The position numbers and the translations under genes were made by a program. Below the pieces are notes generated by a model that worked only from the letters and a program-made list of their open reading frames with translations, had not been told where the DNA came from and made no database searches. 11,661 bases of DNA from M55B157 sp965657825 (lineage in GTDB: Bacteria > Actinomycetota > Actinomycetes > S36-B12): positions 1 to 11,661 of the forward strand of contig CBFHQG010000072.1 in assembly GCA_965657825.1 (NCBI GenBank). The letters are read 5' to 3'. Every line of letters starts with the position of its first letter. Within the stretch, counting starts at the first letter, position 1. Below are positions 8,111 to 11,661 of this stretch, in pieces.

Positions 8111-8911
8111 ATGCTGGGCGTCGTGCCCGTCGATTCCCGCCGCGACCCACTCGCGGCGCTGGCGCAGCTACCCGGCGTGACACCGGCCTGTTTGGCCGCA
8201 CGCGATGAGGTCGACCGCATGCTGTGGAGCCGCGAGGTGCGGGCCAAGGCAGGTGAGATCGCAGCGGAGTCGCGCCTGCAGGGAGCCCGGGCCAGTGCGG
8301 CGCTGGAGGGAGCGGAGGTTTCGCTCGCCGCGATGCGGTCGGGGATCGCCGAGGAGGATTCGCCGCTGGGGCGAGCAGTGACAGCCGCGATCTCGGTGAC
8401 GGCGGCAGTACCCCGCCAGGTCGACGCCTTCGGTCGCGCCCCGCTGCAGGTCATCGCTCACCTGCACGTCCTGGCCACCCGGGGATTCGCCACCGAGGAC
8501 GAGCGAGGTCGGCCGCGGGCCACCGACGACGTCGTCGACCCTCTCCATATCGGTGCGCTACCCGCGGTGGCCGACATCGCACCACGGCTCGATGCGCTCG
8601 CCGGTGTCCTGACGCGGCCGACCCAGGCACCGGCGGTGCTCGTGGCCGCCATCGCCCACGGAGAGGTGCTGGCGCTGCGACCCTTCGCCTGGGGATCGGG
8701 GTTGGTGGCGCGAGCGATGGTGCGATGCGTGCTCGCCGCACGCGGCGTCGATCCGGATCTGCTCGGTTGCCCCGAGGTCGGGATGCTCGCGGCTGGCCGT
8801 TCGGCCTATGTCAAGGCTCTGCGCGGTTATGCCAGTGGGGAGCCAGAGGGTGTGGCGGAGTGGATCATCTGGAACGCCCACGCCATCGCCGTGTCGAATC
8901 AGACCGTCTAG
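8111..8911 (+). CDS. Degenerate Fic/DOC-fold protein lacking the catalytic His
   Basis: A 266-residue cytosolic protein. The region IAHGEVLALRPFAWGSGLVARAMVR (about 181-205; split here as IAHGEVLALR and PFAWGSGLVAR) aligns with the Fic core HPFxxGNGRxxR. The residues are Arg190-Pro-Phe-Ala-Trp-Gly-Ser-Gly-Leu-Val-Ala-Arg201, so the catalytic His is Arg, Asn is Ser and the phosphate-binding Arg is Leu. Upstream, ASAALEG (Ser62...Glu66-Gly67) matches the Fic inhibitory helix motif (S/T)xxxE(G/N). Fic enzymes normally AMPylate targets; this one should be unable to do so in the usual way. It may be a regulatory or binding protein. Such actinobacterial proteins are sometimes labelled oxidoreductase without basis that I can see. 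ATG 8111 was chosen; GTG 8123 is an alternative, TTG 8078 would start inside the inverted repeat, and none has a clear ribosome site. Confidence 0.7.
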   Translation: MLGVVPVDSRRDPLAALAQLPGVTPACLAARDEVDRMLWSREVRAKAGEIAAESRLQGARASAALEGAEVSLAAMRSGIAEEDSPLGRAVTAAISVTAAVPRQVDAFGRAPLQVIAHLHVLATRGFATEDERGRPRATDDVVDPLHIGALPAVADIAPRLDALAGVLTRPTQAPAVLVAAIAHGEVLALRPFAWGSGLVARAMVRCVLAARGVDPDLLGCPEVGMLAAGRSAYVKALRGYASGEPEGVAEWIIWNAHAIAVSNQTV

Positions 8912-8956
8912 CGCGTTCACGCCGGCGATCCGGTGACGTTCTCGGCTCCGCTGTAG

Positions 8957-8993
8957 GGGCGGGGGATGTCCCTGACCGATCACCCTCCCGCCC
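8957..8993 (+). terminator. Possible terminator hairpin after the Fic-like gene
   Basis: GGGCGGG (8957-8963) can pair with CCCGCCC (8987-8993), with a G-U and one further G-C pair continuing inward and a loop of about 20 nt. No T tract follows. It lies 46 nt after the Fic-like stop and just before the permease promoter, so it may insulate the two. Confidence 0.35.
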
Positions 8994-9001
8994 AACCCCC
9001 C

Positions 9002-9047
9002 TTGATGACGGTATTCACAATCATTTATAGTGAGATTAGTAACTATA
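9002..9047 (+). promoter_or_regulatory. Promoter of the TSUP permease with a palindromic operator over the -10
   Basis: TTGATG (9002-9007) and TATAGT (9026-9031) are separated by 18 nt, close to the housekeeping sigma consensus. TATAGT is also the left arm of the dyad TATAGT-N10-ACTATA (right arm 9042-9047), which would straddle the predicted transcription start near 9038. This is the only clearly AT-rich patch in the surrounding GC-rich DNA. A repressor bound here would block the promoter; the Rrf2 protein encoded next to the permease is the obvious candidate. The promoter and dyad are seen; the partner is inferred. Confidence 0.6.
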
Positions 9048-9055
9048 GGTAGCTC

Positions 9056-9068
9056 GGCCGCAGCGGCC
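9056..9068 (+). other. GC-rich dyad in the permease 5' leader
   Basis: GGCCGC and GCGGCC flank a single A. In RNA it could fold as a 4-bp GGCC stem with a GCAGC loop. It lies in the roughly 65-nt untranslated leader between the operator and the ribosome site at 9090-9099. It may be a chance GC-rich palindrome. Confidence 0.3.
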
Positions 9069-9102
9069 AGCCGGATACACCACCACCCCGGAGAGGAAGA
9101 TC

Positions 9103-10005
9103 GTGCCCACACTGCTGCTCATCGCCATCGCTGGCTTCGGGGCGCAGTTCGTCGATGGTGCGCTGGGGATGGGATACGGGGTTACCTCCTCGACCCTGCT
9201 CATCGCCCTCGGTCTGTCACCGGCTGTGGCGTCGGCGTCGGTGCAGATGGCCAAGATCGGAACCGCGGCGGTGTCGGGAGCAGCCCACCACCGGTTCGGC
9301 AACGTCGACTGGAGGACCGTCCGCCGCATCGCGATCCCCGGGGCTGTGGGCTCATTCGCCGGAGCGACGTTCCTGTCGTCGATCAGCACGGCGGTGGCCC
9401 GACCGGTCGCAGGCAGCCTGCTCTTCGTGTTGGGTGCCTACGTCGTGTTCCGCTTCGCTCGCACCCGACACATCAAGCAGCGCGGCGGGCGTCCGCGCCA
9501 TCGACTGCTCGTTCCGCTAGGTCTGACCGGTGGGTTCATCGACGCGACCGGTGGTGGTGGATGGGGGCCCGTGACGACCCCGGCGCTGCTCGCCGACGGG
9601 CGACTCGACCCCCGTCGGGTCATCGGCACCGTCAGCACGGCGGAGTTCATCGTCGCGGTATCCGCCACGGCCGGCTTCCTCCTCGGGTTGGGCCTGAGTG
9701 GATTGGACCTCGGCTTCGTCGCGGCGTTGCTGATCGGTGGGGCGATCGCTGCCCCACTGGCCGCCGCCGTCGTGCGCCACCTCAATCCTCGTCTGCTCGG
9801 TGTCGTCGTCGGTGGAGCGATCTGTCTGCTCAACGCGCGGATCCTGCTCTCCGCGATCGATGCAGCACCTTCGCTGTGGTGGGCGACCTACACCGTGCTC
9901 GTGGTGACCTGGCTCGCCGTACTGACCGCGGTGGTGCGAGCGTGGTGGCAGGTACGAAGCGTTGAACGCGGACGGTCAGCGGAAACCGAGCACATCGCGG
10001 TGTGA
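9103..10005 (+). CDS. TauE/SafE (TSUP) family membrane permease, probable sulfite or sulfur-compound exporter
   Basis: A 300-residue membrane protein with about 8 hydrophobic segments and the internal duplication typical of TSUP: the first half carries QFVDGALGMGYG (Asp18) and the second GFIDATGGGGWG (Asp147), each followed by a Ser/Thr/Pro-rich turn. TSUP members move sulfite, sulfoacetate, thiosulfate or related organosulfur anions. Neighbourhood with an Rrf2 regulator resembles permeases controlled by CymR-like repressors in cysteine and sulfur metabolism, so sulfite or sulfide-related export or uptake is likely but not proven. GTG 9103 has a strong GAGAGG ribosome site 6 nt upstream. It is transcribed alone, convergent with the regulator, with a 25-nt gap. 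Confidence 0.9.
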   Translation: MPTLLLIAIAGFGAQFVDGALGMGYGVTSSTLLIALGLSPAVASASVQMAKIGTAAVSGAAHHRFGNVDWRTVRRIAIPGAVGSFAGATFLSSISTAVARPVAGSLLFVLGAYVVFRFARTRHIKQRGGRPRHRLLVPLGLTGGFIDATGGGGWGPVTTPALLADGRLDPRRVIGTVSTAEFIVAVSATAGFLLGLGLSGLDLGFVAALLIGGAIAAPLAAAVVRHLNPRLLGVVVGGAICLLNARILLSAIDAAPSLWWATYTVLVVTWLAVLTAVVRAWWQVRSVERGRSAETEHIAV

Positions 10006-10030
10006 GGTAGTCGATCCACGCGGGTGGGAA

Positions 10031-10480
10031 TCAATGCCAGGCGTCGGGGTCGTCGAGTAGGCGACGCACGCGCGCCGGATAGTGCTCGTTGACCACATCA
10101 GCCAGCGACACCGACTCCAGGATCTGGCGCTCCGCGGCTCGCAGAGCCACGAGCACCGACTGCAGTCCGGTGGCGGGACCCGCATAGTGCAGGTTCTCCG
10201 GTCGGGTCCCCGCGACGTCGGTGAGTGCTCCATCGATCGCACGGATGACATCGGCCAGAGTGATCTCGCCAGCAGCGCGCGCCAGCGACCAGCCGCCCTC
10301 GGGGCCGCGCCGCGCACGGACGATTCCGGCCCTGCGCAGATCGGCGAGTATGGCCGACAGGTAGGTGCTGGCGATCCCCTGTCGCTCGGCCAGATCCTCG
10401 GTGCGCACGAGTTCTTCACCCGAGGCAGCGAGCTCGAGGGCTGCTCTCAGGGCGTAGTCGGTTCGACCGGTCAGGCGCAC
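10031..10480 (-). CDS. Rrf2-family transcriptional regulator without Fe-S ligands
   Basis: A 149-residue DNA-binding protein. The start MRLTGRTDYALRAALELA, the helix-turn-helix (TEDLAERQGIASTYLSAILADLRRAGIVRA) and the wing RRGPEGGWSLAR are typical of Rrf2. The family includes IscR and NsrR (Fe-S sensors) and CymR (cysteine metabolism). This protein contains no cysteine at all, so it cannot hold an Fe-S cluster through Cys ligands and is closer in type to CymR or RsrR-unlike members that sense a metabolite or a partner protein. GTG 10480 has no ribosome site; a TATCCT -10 ends 8 nt upstream, which suggests a leaderless mRNA. It faces the permease tail to tail and is the best candidate to bind the palindrome at 9026-9047. 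Confidence 0.9.
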   Translation of the reverse strand: MRLTGRTDYALRAALELAASGEELVRTEDLAERQGIASTYLSAILADLRRAGIVRARRGPEGGWSLARAAGEITLADVIRAIDGALTDVAGTRPENLHYAGPATGLQSVLVALRAAERQILESVSLADVVNEHYPARVRRLLDDPDAWH

Positions 10481-10484
10481 GTCG

Positions 10485-10547
10485 ACTAAGGATAGGCCCG
10501 GTTCTCCACCGATCAGCCCACCGTGTCCATCGGGGGACGACTAGCCT
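10485..10547. promoter_or_regulatory. Divergent leaderless promoters between the Rrf2 gene and the Abhydrolase_9 gene
   Basis: On the minus strand TATCCT (10494-10489) ends 8 nt before the Rrf2 GTG. On the plus strand TAGCCT (10542-10547) ends 7 nt before the ATG at 10555. Neither gene has a Shine-Dalgarno at the right place. A TANNNT hexamer 6-8 nt from the start codon is the usual picture for leaderless actinobacterial genes. The minus-strand segment 10496-10485 also matches 9 of 12 bases of the permease operator (9049-9038), which may allow autoregulation. Confidence 0.4.
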
Positions 10548-10554
10548 TCCTGGC

Positions 10555-11661
10555 ATGGACCATCCCGCCCGTACCGGGCTCATCGGGGCCGCCTTCGTCG
10601 TCGGCCGCTCCTTCCAGCCCAATCTGCTCACCCGCAACACGATGGATCAGGCGATCATCACCGGCGCGAGCTCGGCGGGTGGGTACGGCATCTACGCCTC
10701 GGCAGACTCGCTGATCAACTCCATCGCCTCGCGCATTTCACGCCAGGAGCACCCTGAGCCGGCGAGCCGGCTCGCCGTTGCAGCGACCATCGGTGCCGCG
10801 GGGGCTGTGGCGTCCAGCGTGCTGTCCTGGCGTGAGCACGAACCTCGGGGTCGCGCTGTCGGGCGGCTGGTGGGCCAAGCACTCGCTGCCGCGAGCGTGG
10901 CGAGCATCGCTTCAACGATGACCGGACGACGAAGTGAGGGCCGTCGTGCGGCGTTCGCGGTCGCCGGTGCGATCGGTGCGCTGTCCTGGGCAGTCACCCG
11001 CCCGTGGAAGGCGGCTCCGGGATCGCTGCTCCCGGAGGATCTCGACGTCGCTCTCCATAGCCGCGTCCATGGTGAGCAGCACTTCTACGAGGACGACGTT
11101 CGTGAGGTGAAGCCCGCCATGACGGTGGCCATCGCCGCCGGTGTCGGCATCGCGACATACGGTCTCGCGCGGGTGGAGTCGGCGCTGACCCACGCCTCGT
11201 CGCGAGCGGCGACCTTCATCATCGGAGGCGAGCCCCAAGATCACCGGACCCTCGGGCGTCTCACCGCGACCGGCATCTCGCTCGGTGTCGCGGTGCTTGC
11301 CCTCAACCGCGTGTCGGCGATGTTGACCAAGGGTGGTGATGCGATCGAGCCGGGTCACGCGACTGCGCCGGCCGCACCGGAGATCACCGGCTCACCCGCA
11401 TCGGGCCTGCCGTGGGACAAGCAGACCCGCGAGGGCGCACGATGGCTGAGCATGACGCTTCCGCCCGACACGATCGACTCCGTGATGGGCACCACCGACT
11501 CCAAGCAGCCCATTCGCGTGTATTCCTCGATCGAGATCGCCGATACCGAATCGGGCCGTGCGGAGGTGCTCCTGCGCGAGATCGATCGGACCAACGCATT
11601 GCAGCGCAAGGCATTCGCGCTCTTCTCGCCCACCGGCTCCGGATATATCAACTACGTCGCC
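10555..11661 (+). CDS. Membrane-anchored alpha/beta-hydrolase family protein (Abhydrolase_9 type), 3' end outside the window
   Basis: Open for 369 codons to the window edge. The N-terminal half has several hydrophobic stretches (for example GASSAGGYGIYASADSLI, VAATIGAAGAVASSVL, AFAVAGAIGALSWAV, MTVAIAAGVGIATYGLA and GISLGVAVLALNRV), as in the Abhydrolase_9_N membrane domain. From about residue 300 the soluble domain starts: WDKQTREGARWLSMTL, IRVYSSIEIADTESGRAEVLLREI and FALFSPTGSGYINYVA, which match the first strands of the Abhydrolase_9 domain (formerly a DUF). The catalytic part lies beyond the window, so activity cannot be judged. The family is actinobacterial and uncharacterised; a lipid or wall-related substrate is a guess. 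ATG 10555 has no ribosome site and is preceded by TAGCCT at 7 nt, so it is probably leaderless. No stop or frameshift was seen in the visible part. Confidence 0.85.
   Translation, partial: MDHPARTGLIGAAFVVGRSFQPNLLTRNTMDQAIITGASSAGGYGIYASADSLINSIASRISRQEHPEPASRLAVAATIGAAGAVASSVLSWREHEPRGRAVGRLVGQALAAASVASIASTMTGRRSEGRRAAFAVAGAIGALSWAVTRPWKAAPGSLLPEDLDVALHSRVHGEQHFYEDDVREVKPAMTVAIAAGVGIATYGLARVESALTHASSRAATFIIGGEPQDHRTLGRLTATGISLGVAVLALNRVSAMLTKGGDAIEPGHATAPAAPEITGSPASGLPWDKQTREGARWLSMTLPPDTIDSVMGTTDSKQPIRVYSSIEIADTESGRAEVLLREIDRTNALQRKAFALFSPTGSGYINYVA

Noticed and set aside
8111..8911. Fic/antitoxin toxin-antitoxin module
   Set aside because: The catalytic His is absent and no small partner gene is adjacent; the inhibitory motif is inside the same protein.
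9030..9965. A 311-codon open frame in another frame of the permease gene
   Set aside because: It is Arg-rich and low in hydrophobic residues, starts inside the operator, and is a shadow of the clear TSUP gene.

Overview
The window is chromosomal DNA from a high-GC actinobacterium (Actinomycetota). The evidence is strongly GC-biased codon third positions, several GTG starts, and gene content: a MarP-type membrane serine protease, an EphE-like hydrolase, a Holin-X-like membrane protein and acetyl-CoA synthetase. From memory, this set matches the Mycobacterium tuberculosis Rv3671c-Rv3667 neighbourhood (marP, ephE, membrane protein, acs). I cannot name the genus. There are no rRNA or tRNA genes, CRISPR arrays or insertion sequences, so this is mostly core chromosome.

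Left part (1-4506). The window opens inside a 35-bp tandem repeat that runs into the start of marP (72-1259, +). Each repeat encodes a tiny ORF whose stop overlaps the next start, and the last overlaps the marP start. Converging on marP is a minus-strand gene string, read right to left: acs (4626-6596), nhaA (3184-4506), a Holin-X-like membrane protein (2648-3097), an EphE-like alpha/beta hydrolase (1689 to about 2585) and a DUF309 protein (1276-1692). The hydrolase has no ATG, GTG or TTG that could start a complete protein, and Gly replaces the catalytic nucleophile.

Middle (6597-8911). Divergent from acs is a secreted polysaccharide-deacetylase-like protein (6783-8036, +), preceded by an ECF-sigma-like promoter. 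A perfect 12-bp inverted repeat follows it. Next is a degenerate Fic-fold protein (8111-8911, +) that has lost the catalytic His but keeps a match to the Fic inhibitory motif.

Right part (8912-11661). A TauE/SafE-type permease (9103-10005, +) has a promoter whose -10 hexamer is one arm of a palindrome. It converges on an Rrf2-family regulator without cysteines (10031-10480, -), a likely regulator of the permease in sulfur metabolism. Divergent from the regulator is the N-terminal part of a membrane-anchored alpha/beta hydrolase (Abhydrolase_9 type) that runs off the window. Both divergent genes look leaderless.

Overall the region deals with envelope and pH stress (MarP, NhaA, Holin-X-like protein, deacetylase), acetate activation (Acs) and sulfur-compound export (TSUP/Rrf2). 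The least explained items are the start-stop repeat before marP, the start-less and nucleophile-less hydrolase, the degenerate Fic protein and the palindromic promoter of the permease.
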